From assembly GCA_963793675.1 (NCBI GenBank), contig CAWCBA010000008.1, positions 310,001 through 374,000 of the forward strand: 64,000 nucleotides of DNA. The letters run 5' to 3'. The position numbers and the translations under genes are program-made. This DNA comes from RPQJ01 sp963793675 (GTDB taxonomy: Bacteria; Pseudomonadota; Gammaproteobacteria; Steroidobacterales; Steroidobacteraceae). The first letter of the stretch is position 1. Each line of letters opens with the position of its first letter. This document shows, one piece after another, positions 36,526-46,399 of this stretch. The notes below the pieces were generated by a model. That model was not told the DNA's origin. It saw only the letters and a list, made by a program, of their open reading frames with translations, and made no database searches.

Positions 36526-37323
36526 TCAGGCGCGTGGCGGCCAGGGAATGAAGGCGCTGGTCACGCGCGCGTAGTCGGCAAAGGCCTCGGGCCGCTTCTT
36601 GCGCATGCGCCGCTCGACGAGCCCGACGCCGAGCGGGCCGAGCAGGATGTAGGCCAGCGTCAACGGGCTGACGATCGCGAGCCAGCCCCACGGCGTCTCC
36701 AGCGCGATCAGGAAAAAGCCGCACCAGACGAGGAATTCGCCGAAGTAGTTGGGGTGGCGCGAATAACGCCAGAGTCCCCTGCGCATGATCTGGTTGTGAT
36801 GAGCGGGATCGCGCAGGAAGCGGCGCAGCTGGATGTCCGCCACGGTCTCGAGCGTGAGCCCGATGCAGAACAGGACAGTGCCGGCCACGGCGAGGGTGCC
36901 CAGCGCCGGTTCGGGCGTGCGCTGTGCCAGGAAGAGCGGGAAGGCGATCGCGACGCCACTGGCCGCGCCGAGCGAAAGGAACACGTGCGTGAGGCTGTAC
37001 CAGGCGTAGTTCTGGCCGAGCGAGGCTGCATGGGTGCGTAGCCTGGCGTAGCGCGGGTCTTCCTTGCCCCAGTTGCGTGCTCCAATGTGCCACGCGAGAC
37101 GCGCTGCCCAGATCAGCGTGAGTCCCAGCACCAGGTTCTGTCGCGCCTGGTTGCCATCGCAGACCAGGTAGAACACGCCGGCGGTGATGGCCATGCCGAC
37201 GGGGTACAGCGGATCACCGATGCTCGAGTCCTTGATCGCGAGACTGATCAGCCACAAGGTGATCCAGAATCCGAAAATCGTCGCGGCGCAGACCAGAACC
37301 AGGTACAGGATGTCGGCCGGCAT
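36526..37323 (-). CDS. DUF1295 membrane protein (steroid 5-alpha-reductase/ICMT-like)
   Basis: 265 residues with six to seven hydrophobic segments. The C-terminal signature RRGLWRYSRHPNYFGEFLVWCGFFL, followed by LVERRMRKKRPEAFADYARVTSAFIPWPP, is that of DUF1295, related to steroid 5-alpha-reductases and isoprenylcysteine methyltransferases that bind NADPH or SAM at this motif. It may reduce a cyclic enone in the membrane. A paralogue is at 53036-53830. The next gene (SDR) ends 12 bp upstream of its start, on the same strand. Confidence 0.83.
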   Translation of the reverse strand: MPADILYLVLVCAATIFGFWITLWLISLAIKDSSIGDPLYPVGMAITAGVFYLVCDGNQARQNLVLGLTLIWAARLAWHIGARNWGKEDPRYARLRTHAASLGQNYAWYSLTHVFLSLGAASGVAIAFPLFLAQRTPEPALGTLAVAGTVLFCIGLTLETVADIQLRRFLRDPAHHNQIMRRGLWRYSRHPNYFGEFLVWCGFFLIALETPWGWLAIVSPLTLAYILLGPLGVGLVERRMRKKRPEAFADYARVTSAFIPWPPRA

Positions 37324-37335
37324 CGCGACTTCTCC

Positions 37336-38101
37336 TCAGCGTCCGGTGCGGATGACGGGCACGTTCAGCATGCGGGCCATGCGCCGTTCGAGGCCTTTTG
37401 GATCGAGCGCAAGCGCGGCCCGCACTTCGACGGCCATGCGGTCGGTGTCCAGTTCGTCGATGCCGCGGGTCACGGCGCGCAGCCCGGCTCGTGCAATGTC
37501 ATCGGGCTTTTCCTTGCCGCCTTCGACGTGCGCCGCCATGCGCGTATCGACCGAGCCGACGATCAGCGCGGTGACCTGCGTGCCCTGGCCTGCAAGTTCT
37601 GCGCGCACACAGCCGCTCAAGCTGCGAGTCGCGGCCTTCGACGGTCCGTAGCCCCCCATGTTCGGGATCGGGCAGAGCGCGGCGGCCGACAGCACGTTGA
37701 TGATCGCGCCGCCGCCGTTGCGCGCGAGGACCGGTGCGAATGCACGGCACATCGCCAGCGTGCCGAAATAGTTCACTTCCATTTCCTGCCGTGCGATCGA
37801 CATGTCGGCCGCGCCGAGCAGCGTCTGGTTGCTGAACAGGCCGGCATTGTTGACGACCAGGCTCACGTCGCCACACTCGCGGGCGGCCTTCGCGACCTCG
37901 TCGTAAGTCGGTGACGTCGAGTTCGAGCGCAACGCAGCGCCCCGGATACTGCTGGACGAGATGCGCTGCCGCCGCGGGATCGCGGCTGCCCGCGTACACT
38001 TTCTGTGCGCCCGATTCGAGCAGCACGCGGACGAAAGCCTCGCCGATGCCGCGATTGCCGCCGGTGACGAGACCGACACAGCCTTTGATTTCCATCGTCA
38101 T
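37336..38101 (-). CDS. Short-chain dehydrogenase (one frameshift)
   Basis: About 254 residues. MTMEIKGCVGLVTGGNRGIGEAF is the cofactor loop. After VALELDVTD the frame changes near 37905 to TYDEVAKAARECGDVSLVVNNAGLFSN, then INVLSAAALCPIPNMGGYGPSKAATRSL with the S-Y-K set, and IVGSVDTRMAAHVEGGK. Carbonyl or alcohol oxidoreductase of unknown substrate. Its ATG overlaps the stop of the feruloyl-CoA-synthase-like gene (ATGA), so the two are coupled. Confidence 0.8.
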
Positions 38102-39936
38102 CGCTCCGCTTTCGAAAGTGAGTCGTCGCCGTTGGTGCCCATGCCGGCTGGCAGAATGACGTCGGGGCCCGGTAGTCTTTCGTACAGGCGCTCCACGTCA
38201 CCGGCGCGGCGGGTGAGGGCGACGCGCTGGTTGATCGTGCCCTTGTCGGACACTTCGTGCTGGTCGACGCTCGGCGGCTCGGTGAGCAGCTTGAGCCGCT
38301 CGACTCGCTCGCTGAGGCCGCGACCGCGCATTGAACGCCCGCAGTCGCGCCCGCAACTCGGCCTCGAGTTCAGGCGTCACGGGCACCTTGGGCCACGCGA
38401 GCATCGCCACGAACGACAGGTTCTCGCCGCACACCACTACGTCCGCGATCAGTGGTGAGAACGCTTCGAGGAACTCGGCGCGCAGCTTGCCGGCTGCGAC
38501 CCACGAGCCCGTGCCGAGCTTGAAGTCCTCGGCGAGGCGACCTGCGAACCGCAGTCCCTTCTGGATGTCCGCCGGATCGTGGAGTTGCGCGGTGTCGCCG
38601 GTGCGGTAGAACCCTTCCTCGTCGTAGATGCCGCGGTTCACGTCCGGGTTGGACAGGTAACCGGGCGTGACGATCTGGCCGCGGACACGCACTTCGTAGC
38701 GTGGCCCGTTCGGCACCAGCTTGAGCGTCATGCCAGGCATCGGCAGCCCGATGCCGACTTCCTCGGTCGGGAAGTAGATCGACATGCAACCCGACGTGGT
38801 TTCGGTGGCGCCGTAACCCGTCGTGAAGAAGATCCGCTCGCCGATGGTCTCGACGGCGAGGCGCTGGAATCGCTCGTACAGCGCCTGCGGCAGGCCTGCG
38901 CCGCCGTACAGGGCCAGGCGCAGGTTGCGGAAGAATTGCTCGCGCAGTTCCGCGTCCTGCTCGAGCGCATCGGCCAGCATCGCGTAGCCGAACGGCACGT
39001 TGATGTGGAAGCTCGGCGGAATTTCCTTGATGTTGCGCAGCGACTCCTCGAACAGCCCGGGCATGGGCCGTCCCGCGTCGATGTAGAACCGACCGCCGCT
39101 GCAGAGCGTGGCGAACTGGTTGCACGCGCCCGACACGTGGCTCCAGGGCAACCAGTCGAGCATCGTCTCGCTCCAGCCGGCGGTTTGCGCGAGCACCTGC
39201 CGTGCCTGGGCGATGTTGGCCGAGACCATGCGCTGCGTCTGCACCACGGCTTTCGGCATGCTGGTGGAGCCGGAGGTCAGCATGTAGAGGGAGTGTGCGT
39301 CGGGATCGATGCCCGGCGATCGTCTGCTCGACGGCCGGCGTCACGGTCGTGGCCAGGACGTCGGCGTAGGCGATGGCCGGGCGCGAGAGCGCGGCCGGAT
39401 CCGCCGTCACCACGATTGCGTCGCCGAAGTCGACCGTCTCGAGCGCGCGCTTGAACAGCCCGGTCTGCTCGGCGAACACGACGGCAGGCCTGACCAGGCT
39501 GACCACGTGCCGCAACCGGCCGAAGTCGCCGGGCATCAGCGAGTAGTTGGCGCTGACCGGGCAGACGGGCACGCCCGAGGCCATGCCGCCGAATTTCACG
39601 ACCGCGTGCGCGATCGAATTGCCCGAGAGGATCAGCAGCGAGCGGCCGACCGGCAGGCGCTGATTGATCAGCCACTGCGTGACCGCATCGGCTGCGTGCT
39701 TGAACTGGCCGAACGAGTACTCGATCCACGGGCCGCCCTTGCCCGCGCGTTCGGCAATGCAGGGCCGGTCGGGATCACGCGCTGCCCACTCCGCGAGCTG
39801 TGCCGGCAAGTTGGGTACGAAAGGCTGCGAGTTCCGTGACGGGCTCGACGACGAGCGTGCCGTCGGCGCGTCGTTCGACCCGCATGTCGGACGGCGGAAA
39901 GTATGTCGCCCGAAAAGGTGCCTTGGCCGGGTTCAT
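38098..39936 (-). CDS. Feruloyl-CoA-synthase-like acyl-CoA ligase (three frameshifts)
   Basis: About 612 residues once joined. MNPAKAPFRATYFPPSDMRV and RRADGTLVVEPVTEL are the typical feruloyl-CoA synthase opening. Frames change near 39815 (then VPNLPAQLAEWAARDPDRP), near 39290 (then MLTSGSTSMPKAVVQTQ, the P-loop) and near 38330 (then RGLSERVERLKLLTEPPSVDQ and KGTINQRVALTRRAGDVERLYE, the usual end). GYGATETTSGCMS and EGFYRTGDTAQLHDP are also in place. Would activate a hydroxycinnamate-like or other carboxylate. First in a coupled operon with the SDR and DUF1295 genes; preceded by an NTF2-like gene 6 bp away. Confidence 0.78.
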
Positions 39937-39942
39937 GTCGGC

Positions 39943-40491
39943 TCAGGACCGGTCGTAGGACAGATCGCTCGTGTCCTTGCGGCCCAGGTGCATGCCGGGC
40001 TTCGCAGGGTCGAACAATCCGGTGCACCAGCCCTCGCTCGACGGTGTATCCCGGTTCCAGTCGAACACCGTGCGGCGGTGCGCGATCTTCCATTGGCCAT
40101 GGCGCCGCTCGAATCGGTCGACCAGCCGACCGCCCGTGAAGGTGTCCGTGGACTGCCCATTCGCGGTGAACCGCGCGAACGTCCACAGGTAGGTTTCGAC
40201 CCGTGCCACGTCGCCGTCGAATTCGATGTGGCTCGTGCCGAGCAGATGCTGCATCGGGCCCATGAGGCGGATGCGCGGCACCGCGCCGTCCACGTAGGCG
40301 AACGCATTGCCGGTGTAGTTGCCGCCGTGCTCCTCGATCGCGTCCGGGTGGTAGCAGGACTTGAGCAGGTCCGCGTCGGCACGGTCCACGCCGCGTGCGT
40401 AACGCGCGAGCACTTCATGGATTTCGTCCCTGGCGAGCATGCGCTCGATGCGGACCTGTAATGCGTCGGCTGCGCCGGTGACGGTGCTCAT
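39943..40491 (-). CDS. SnoaL-like NTF2-fold protein
   Basis: 182 residues, MSTVTGAADALQVRIERMLA. EIHEVLARYARGVDRADADLLKSCYHPDAIEEHG is the standard SnoaL_4 opening used by ring-hydroxylating small subunits, dehydratases and related proteins. HIEFDGDVARVETYLWTFAR and GGRLVDRFERRHGQWKIAHRRTVFDWN complete the fold. An enzyme or accessory of ring metabolism; unassigned. The much longer in-frame reading upstream is antisense to the SDR and is not used. Co-directional and 6 bp before the feruloyl-CoA-synthase-like gene. Confidence 0.8.
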   Translation of the reverse strand: MSTVTGAADALQVRIERMLARDEIHEVLARYARGVDRADADLLKSCYHPDAIEEHGGNYTGNAFAYVDGAVPRIRLMGPMQHLLGTSHIEFDGDVARVETYLWTFARFTANGQSTDTFTGGRLVDRFERRHGQWKIAHRRTVFDWNRDTPSSEGWCTGLFDPAKPGMHLGRKDTSDLSYDRS

Positions 40492-40530
40492 GGTGTTGTT
40501 TCCCCCGCGTGATCGGGCATCATGCCCCAG

Positions 40531-40547
40531 ACTTGCGCAATAAGACT
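40531..40547 (+). promoter_or_regulatory. Island operator copy 6
   Basis: ACTTGCGCAATAAGACT, near-perfect match to RCTTGCAYWATNRGACY. Lies 17 bp upstream of the SDR at 40564 and 40 bp upstream of the divergent NTF2 gene; a weak promoter (TTGTTT-N17-ATCATG, 40496-40524) would place it at +1. Confidence 0.7.
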
Positions 40548-40563
40548 GAGAGGAAAGCCGGCA

Positions 40564-41494
40564 ATGGTCAAGCACGAAAGCCGCCCGGGTCCTCGCGTCG
40601 CGATCGTCACCGGCGCGGGCACCGGACTCGGCCGCGCCTACGCCCGCAGGCTCGCGGCCGATGGCTTGCGCGTCATCGTGAACAATCGGCGGCGCGAGGT
40701 CGATGCGGCAGGGCGGGGCAGCGCCGACCGCGTCGTCGACGAGATTATCGCAGCCGGTGGCGAGGCCGTCGCCAATTACGAAGACGTCTGCGCGGAAGGT
40801 GCCGGCGAGCGCATGGTCGAACAGGCCCTGGCCACCTGGGGCCGGCTCGACGCGCTGGTAAACAACGCCGGCGTCGACCAGCACGCTGCGTTCCACAAGA
40901 TCGACCTCGATGCGTTTCGCGGCATTTTCGACGTCAACTTCTTCGGCACGCTGGGCGTGACCCACGCGGCCTGGCGGCACATGCGCGAGGCGGGGCACGG
41001 CCGGGTGCTCGTCTCGACGTCCTCCGCCGGCTTGCATGGCTTGCACGGACTCTCGGCCTACGCGGCCGCGAAGGCTGCGCTGATCGGCCTTGCGCGAACG
41101 CTGGCGGCGGAGGGTGCCTCGCGCGATCTGTTTTGCAACGCAATAGCACCTTACGCTGCAACACGCATGACCGACGGCTGGCATTACCCGACGAGGCGGA
41201 GCGCTGCGGCAATGTCGCCGGACTGCGTGGCGCCGCTGGTGTCGACCCTGGTGAGCGAGCGGTCCCGCGTCAACGGCCAGGTCATCGTCGCTGGCTGGCG
41301 GCTGGGCTCGCCGCACCGCAACAGTCGAGGCCGACAGCCTGGTCTATGTCGCTCCGGACGCCGTCGCTGATGCGTCCACGCAACTGCAGGTGGAGCCGTG
41401 GCGGATCGCCGGAGTTTGCAGGGAGTTCCGCGATGGGCGAGAGTCGTACGAGGAGTTCTTCGCGCGCGTTGTCGGGGACTTGCGACAACTTTAA
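40564..41494 (+). CDS. SDR, HSD17B4-type (frameshifted near 3' end)
   Basis: About 310 residues. MVKHESRPGPRVAIVTGAGTG, NNRRREVDAAGRGSADRVV, LVNNAGVDQHAAFHK, VSTSSAGLHGLHGLSAYAAAKAALIG and NAIAPYAATRMTD show a complete SDR core of the multifunctional-enzyme type. Around 41180-41215 the reading is locally scrambled (two compensating shifts likely), and near 41300 it changes frame to VNGQVIVAGGGWAARTATVEADSLVYVAPDAVA and ends ESYEEFFARVVGDLRQL. Probably a 3-hydroxyacyl-CoA dehydrogenase. Strong Shine-Dalgarno (GAGAGGAA). Confidence 0.75.
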
Positions 41495-41513
41495 GCTCGG
41501 GGTAGCCTACGAC

Positions 41514-41530
41514 GGTCTAGTTAAGCAAGC
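41514..41530 (-). promoter_or_regulatory. Island operator copy 7
   Basis: Minus-strand reading GCTTGCTTAACTAGACC, one or two mismatches to RCTTGCAYWATNRGACY. It is 65 bp upstream of the TonB-dependent receptor start. Confidence 0.6.
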
Positions 41531-41594
41531 GACCGTGACGCTGCAGGATGCAACGCGCGGATCGCGGTTATGAATAACGCCAAGGGGGACTTAG

Positions 41595-44128
41595 ATGACA
41601 TTCGATCGCATGCGCCAATCCACCCGCCGGGGGTCGTCCGTCGCTTACGCGGTGGCCACCATTCTCTCTGCGGCCGCCGCGATGCCTGCACTGGCAGCCA
41701 CCACCAGCGAGGGGCTTGAGGAAGTCATCGTCACCGCACAGCGCCGCGAGACTTCGCTGCAGACCACCGCGGTCGCGATCTCCGCATACTCCGGTCAAAA
41801 GCTCGCGGAAGACAAGATCTTCACGGTCAGCGACCTCGCCAACAGCGTGCCGGCCTTCTCCTTCACCGCCAACACTCCGCTCGACGTCGAATTGAACATC
41901 CGCGGCATTACCAATACGCGGCTCGATTCGCCGACGTCCGACCCGTCGGTCGGCACGTTCGTCGACGGCGTCTACATCGGTCGCACGGGCGACTACAACT
42001 TCGACTTCTACGACCTCGAGCGCATCGAAGTCATCCGCGGCCCGCAGGGCGTGCTGCTCGGCAAGAACGTGGTCGGCGGCGCCCTCAGCATCATCACTGC
42101 GGCGCCGAAGTTCGAAAACTCGGGCGAGGCCATGCTCTCGCTCGGCAACTACGACGCAATTACGGCCGCGGGTTACGTCACCGGCGGCATGACCGACGAC
42201 GTGGCGGGTCGCTTTGCGTTCCAGGCGCGCAAGCACGACGGCTACGGTCGCGACGTGCTGCACCAGCGCGACGTCGAGGACCTCGACTCGTTCCAGGGCC
42301 GCGTCCAGTTGTTGTGGGAGCCGGGCGACAGCGGCTGGCGCGTCCGCGGCATCGCCGACTATTCGCAGGATTCGACCAACGGCATCAACGTCGTCGCAGT
42401 CGACGGTGGCACCAAGTCCTGTGAGACGACCTACCTGCGCACGAACTGCACGCGACCGTGGAGCAACCTGCGCGCCTACCTCGGTCTTACGGATCCGCGC
42501 GAGAACATCGCCCAGAGCATCCAGTACAAGGGCAACCTCGCATCAACCAGTTCATGGAGCGCGACGGCCACGGCCTGACGCTCGACATCGAAAAGGACTT
42601 CAAGGCATTCACGTTCAACTCGCTGACGGGCTACCGCAAGGCGCATGAGCCACCAGGTGTACGACCAGACCGGCGCTGGCCCAGAGGCACTCGGCTGGAG
42701 CCTGGCGGAGTGGGCCAATTACATCGCGTGGATCAACGCGAAGTACGGCACGCGACCCGCGGTGTCGAACAACGGCCAGTTCCTGTTTGCGCAGCCGGTC
42801 GGCGAAAAGGTCCACGCGCAGGCCTTGAGCCAGGAATTCCGCTTCACGTCGAACAACAAGGACAGCCGCTTCGACTGGATCGCCGGCTGTTCGACAAGAA
42901 GGACGAAATCGAGAAGACCGACCGGTTCATCGGCGAGAACTTCCTCGGTGCGGTCATCCCGGGCGGCAACAACCCGCTCTCGACGCTCAGCGGTGAAAGC
43001 CACTGGTACAACGACGGCGAGACCGAGAACATGGCCGTCTTCGGCGCAGGTGGGCTTCAAGTTCACCGACGCCCTCAAGCTCAACGTCGGTGTGCGTTAC
43101 ACCTCGGACGACAAGAACGGCACGGTGCGCGGCCTCGTGGTCGAGACCGGTGACCGTTTCAGCCCGAATGACCCGCGCGCCAACGTGACCATCGAAGCGC
43201 TGTGCCGTGCCCCGGACGGCACCATCATCCGCACGCCGACGGGCGGCGTGGGCGTTGCGACCTGCACCGCGCCGAACGCGTGGGTCTACGCGGAAGGCAC
43301 GCGGCTTCACGACCAACTACAGCAAGAAGTGGACCGAGGTCACGCCGCAGGCAACCCTCGAGTGGACCGTCACCGACCAGATCTTCACGTACCTCACGTA
43401 TTCGGAAGGGTTCAAGGGCGGCGGCTTCGACGACACGCCGGCAAACCCCGCGCAGGCATCGACGCCATTCGATCCCGAGAAAGCGAAGAACTACGAAATC
43501 GGCATCAAGTCCGACTTACTTCGACAATCGCTTCCGCGTCAACGCCGACGTGTTCTACATGGACTACACGAACCTGCAGGTCACGCAGACCAACGCAGCG
43601 TGCCTGTGCAACATCACGGACAACGCGGCGAGCGCGGAAATCAAGGGCGTCGAGGCCGAACTGTCGTACCTGCCGGTCGACAGCCTGCGGCTTGTCGCTG
43701 TCCGGTTCGTACGTCGACGCCAAGTACAAGGACTTCCTCGAATCGGCCATCGACCCGACCACGGGCCTGCGACTGGACAGCTCGGACAACCGCATGCAGC
43801 GCACGCCCGAGACGCAGGTCAGCGGCGGCGATCGACTACACGATGGGCCTCGGCAGCTGGGGCAAGGCGCTCAACTTCCGCGTGAACTACACCTGGCAGA
43901 GCGACATGTACTGGGCCACGGACAACATGGCGTCCGAGCCTTCGTACGGCCTGCTCGATGCTCGCATCGGCTCTCGCGCCGGAAGATGCGCCGTGGCAGG
44001 TGGCGGTCTGGGGCAAGAACCTGAGCGACGAGCTGTACCGGACCAACATCATTTCGTTCTTCGGTGAGGAAGTGTCGCAGTTCGGCGCGCCGCGCACCTA
44101 CGGCGTCGACTTCACCTACAAGTTCTGA
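41595..44128 (+). CDS. TonB-dependent receptor (about nine frameshifts)
   Basis: About 840 residues when joined. Signal peptide MTFDRMRQSTRRGSS...AAAMPALAAT, TonB box region GLEEVIVTAQRRETSL, plug with VDGVYIGRTGDYNFDFYDLERIEVIRGPQGVLLGKN, then a 22-strand barrel ending YRTNIISFFGEEVSQ and FTYKF with the usual terminal Phe. Frames change near 42540, 42650, 42890, 43050, 43305, 43515, 43695, 43830 and 43980, yet every piece stays coding. Outer-membrane uptake of a large or hydrophobic substrate for the island. The many indels may hide real damage. Confidence 0.75.
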
Positions 44129-44164
44129 TGGCCCGGTTCTGACGGCCAGGTTCTGACGGCGAGG
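44123..44164 (+). repeat. Three tandem 14-bp repeats at receptor stop codon
   Basis: TTCTGAYGGCCNGG is present three times in a row (44123, 44137, 44151). The first copy contains the receptor stop codon. The unit is not a multiple of three. Confidence 0.75.
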
Positions 44165-44192
44165 GGCGGTGCGCTTCACGGCGCACCGCCCC
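44163..44192 (+). terminator. Stem-loop after TonB receptor gene
   Basis: Perfect 12-bp stem (44163-44174 with 44181-44192) and a 6-nt loop TTCACG. It has no T-run but is very stable and well placed between the receptor and the molybdopterin enzyme. Confidence 0.55.
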
Positions 44193-44221
44193 GACCGCCC
44201 CGCACGCAGGCGGAGCATCCC

Positions 44222-46399
44222 GTGGTCGAAACGACCGCCATCTGCCGTTTCTGCCACGCCACCTGCGGCCTCAGGGTCACGATCGAGCAGGGCCGCGTCG
44301 TCGACATCATCGGCGACATCGACAACCCCGTGTATCACGGGTACAGCTGCGTCAAAGGACGCAACTACCACGAATTCCATTACGACCCGGCTCGCGTGCT
44401 GCATCCGCTGCGGCGCGATGCGACCGGTTCGCTGCAACCGGTCAGCCTCGATGCCGCGCTGACCGGAATTGCCGCCGACCTGCAGCGCATCCTCGCCGAG
44501 CACGGTCCGCGCTCGGTCGCGATGTACGGCGGCACTTTCAGTCATTTCTGCTCGGCAGGCGTGATGCTGCGCGACGCGTTCATGGACGCGATCGGCTCGC
44601 CGATGCGCTTCAGCAACGCCACGATCGACCAGCCGGGCAAGCCGATCTCGATGGCCCTGCACGGACGGTGGGGCGCCGGGCCGCAGGCGTTCGCCGACGC
44701 GGATGTCTGCCTGCTCGTGGGCGCCAATCCCCTGGTGTCGATGTGGGGTGGCATCCCGACGTTCAATCCGGCGAAGCGGCTGCACGAGGCACGCGCTGGC
44801 GGCCTCAAGCTGATCGTCATCGACCCGCGTGTCACCGAGACGGCGCGCAAGGCCGACATCCACCTGCAGTGCCTGCCGGGTCACGACGTCGAACTGCTGG
44901 CCGCGATGCTCAACGTGATCCTCGCCGAAGGCCTGCAGGACAGCAGTTTCGTCGCCGCAGAAACGCAGGGATTCGAAGCGCTGCGGGCTGCAGTGGCGCC
45001 GTTCACCCCGGAGCGAGTCGCGCCGCTCGCCGGCGTGGCGGCGGCGCAGCTTGCCGCGGCGGCACGAACCTTTGCCAGGGCACGGCGTGGCAACGCCACG
45101 AGCGGCACCGGGCCGAGCATGGCGCCATACGGCGTGCTCATGGACTACCTCGTGCTCGCCCTGAACACGGTGTGTGGACGCTGGGTCCGTGCGGGTGAAA
45201 CGCTGCCCAACCGCGGGGTCCTGTTCCGCCAGTTTTCAGGTATCGCGCGCGCCGAGAAGCCACGGCCGGGGGTGGGGCTGGGCCAGCGGCTCCGAATCCG
45301 TAGTCTCACCGAGACGGCCGCCGGCCTGCCGACGTCGGCGCTGGCCGACGAGATCCTCACGCCAGGCGAAGGGCAGGTGCGCGCGCTGATCGTCGTCGGC
45401 GGCAATCCGCTGCTGTCGTGGCCCAACCAGGCCAAGACCCGTCGCGCGCTCGAGTCGCTCGAGCTGCTCGTCGTCGTCGACCCGCAGGTCTCGGCCACCG
45501 CGCGGTTTGCGCACTACGTCCTCGGTCCACGGTTCGGACTCGAGGAGCCAGCGATGTCGTTCGGCAACGAAGGCATCACCACCTACGGACTGTCGATCGG
45601 CTACCAGGAGCCCTACGCGCAGTACCAGCCGCGTCTGATCGAGCCGCCGGAGGGTTCGGAGGTGCTGGCCGACTGGCGCATCTTCTACGAACTCGCGCGA
45701 CGGATGGGATTGAAACTCTCCTATCGCGGCCAGCCGTTCGACATGGAGAACGCGCCGACCACCGACGAGTTGATGGAGCAGTTCGTGCGCCGCAGTCGCG
45801 TGCCGCTCGACCTGATCAAGCAACATCCACACGGGCACCTGTACCCCGACCCGCAGCCGTTCGCCGAGCCCAGGGAGGCGGACTGGCCGCATCGATTGCA
45901 GCTGGGTGACGCGACGATGCTGGAACAGTTACAGCAGGTCTCGGCCCGGATGGCCCCGAAAGCGGCCGATGAAGGCGCTGACGTGGCGCTGCCCGCAACG
46001 GAACCGGCGCCCGACGGCGCCATCGAGTTGCTGCTGGTGAGTCGCCGCGAGCACGCCGTCTACAACTCGGTTGCGCATCACTTGCCGGCCCTTCGTCGCA
46101 GGCGTCCCTTCAACCCTGCCTACGTGAACCCGGCCGATGCAAGACGTCTGGGTCTCGAGGACGGCGGCGCCATTGAAATCGAGTCGGCGGTGGGCCGGGT
46201 CAACGCGGTCCTGCAGTTGGCGCCCGATGTGCGGGCAGGCGTCGTGTCGATGGCGCACGGCTTCGATCCGCTTGCCGGGGAAGGGCAGAGCGCCTGCACC
46301 GCGGCGCTGGTCGATGACGAAAACGACTACGAGCCGCTCAGCGGCCTGCCGCGCATGAGCGCGATCCCGGTGCGGTTGCGGAGACGGGCGGCAGTCTAG
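44222..46399 (+). CDS. Molybdopterin-dependent oxidoreductase (DMSO reductase family)
   Basis: 725 residues from GTG. The N-terminal [4Fe-4S] motif is C8-x2-C11-x3-C15-x27-C43 (ICRFCHATCGLRV, YSCVKGRNY). Then come the Mo-bisMGD domains: DVCLLVGANPLVSMWGG, LIVIDPRVTETARKADIHL, GTGPSMAPYG, LIVVGGNPLLSWPN, and the C-terminal MopB fold (NPAYVNPADARRLGL, GVVSMAHGFDPL). At the usual Mo-ligand place the sequence is SNATIDQPGKP, with no Cys or Sec. No signal peptide, so cytoplasmic. No electron-transfer subunit follows. Possible hydroxylation or reduction of a ring or side chain. Shares its stop region with the convergent ligase. Confidence 0.85.
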   Translation: MVETTAICRFCHATCGLRVTIEQGRVVDIIGDIDNPVYHGYSCVKGRNYHEFHYDPARVLHPLRRDATGSLQPVSLDAALTGIAADLQRILAEHGPRSVAMYGGTFSHFCSAGVMLRDAFMDAIGSPMRFSNATIDQPGKPISMALHGRWGAGPQAFADADVCLLVGANPLVSMWGGIPTFNPAKRLHEARAGGLKLIVIDPRVTETARKADIHLQCLPGHDVELLAAMLNVILAEGLQDSSFVAAETQGFEALRAAVAPFTPERVAPLAGVAAAQLAAAARTFARARRGNATSGTGPSMAPYGVLMDYLVLALNTVCGRWVRAGETLPNRGVLFRQFSGIARAEKPRPGVGLGQRLRIRSLTETAAGLPTSALADEILTPGEGQVRALIVVGGNPLLSWPNQAKTRRALESLELLVVVDPQVSATARFAHYVLGPRFGLEEPAMSFGNEGITTYGLSIGYQEPYAQYQPRLIEPPEGSEVLADWRIFYELARRMGLKLSYRGQPFDMENAPTTDELMEQFVRRSRVPLDLIKQHPHGHLYPDPQPFAEPREADWPHRLQLGDATMLEQLQQVSARMAPKAADEGADVALPATEPAPDGAIELLLVSRREHAVYNSVAHHLPALRRRRPFNPAYVNPADARRLGLEDGGAIEIESAVGRVNAVLQLAPDVRAGVVSMAHGFDPLAGEGQSACTAALVDDENDYEPLSGLPRMSAIPVRLRRRAAV

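Noticed and set aside
39943..41316. 457-residue reading extending the SnoaL-like gene upstream
   Set aside because: The upstream 275 residues are antisense to an SDR; the SnoaL domain begins at the ATG at 40491 next to an operator.
41595..44128. Calling the TonB receptor a pseudogene
   Set aside because: All plug and barrel segments remain in order with no internal deletion; the same indel pattern affects many other genes, so sequencing error is likelier.
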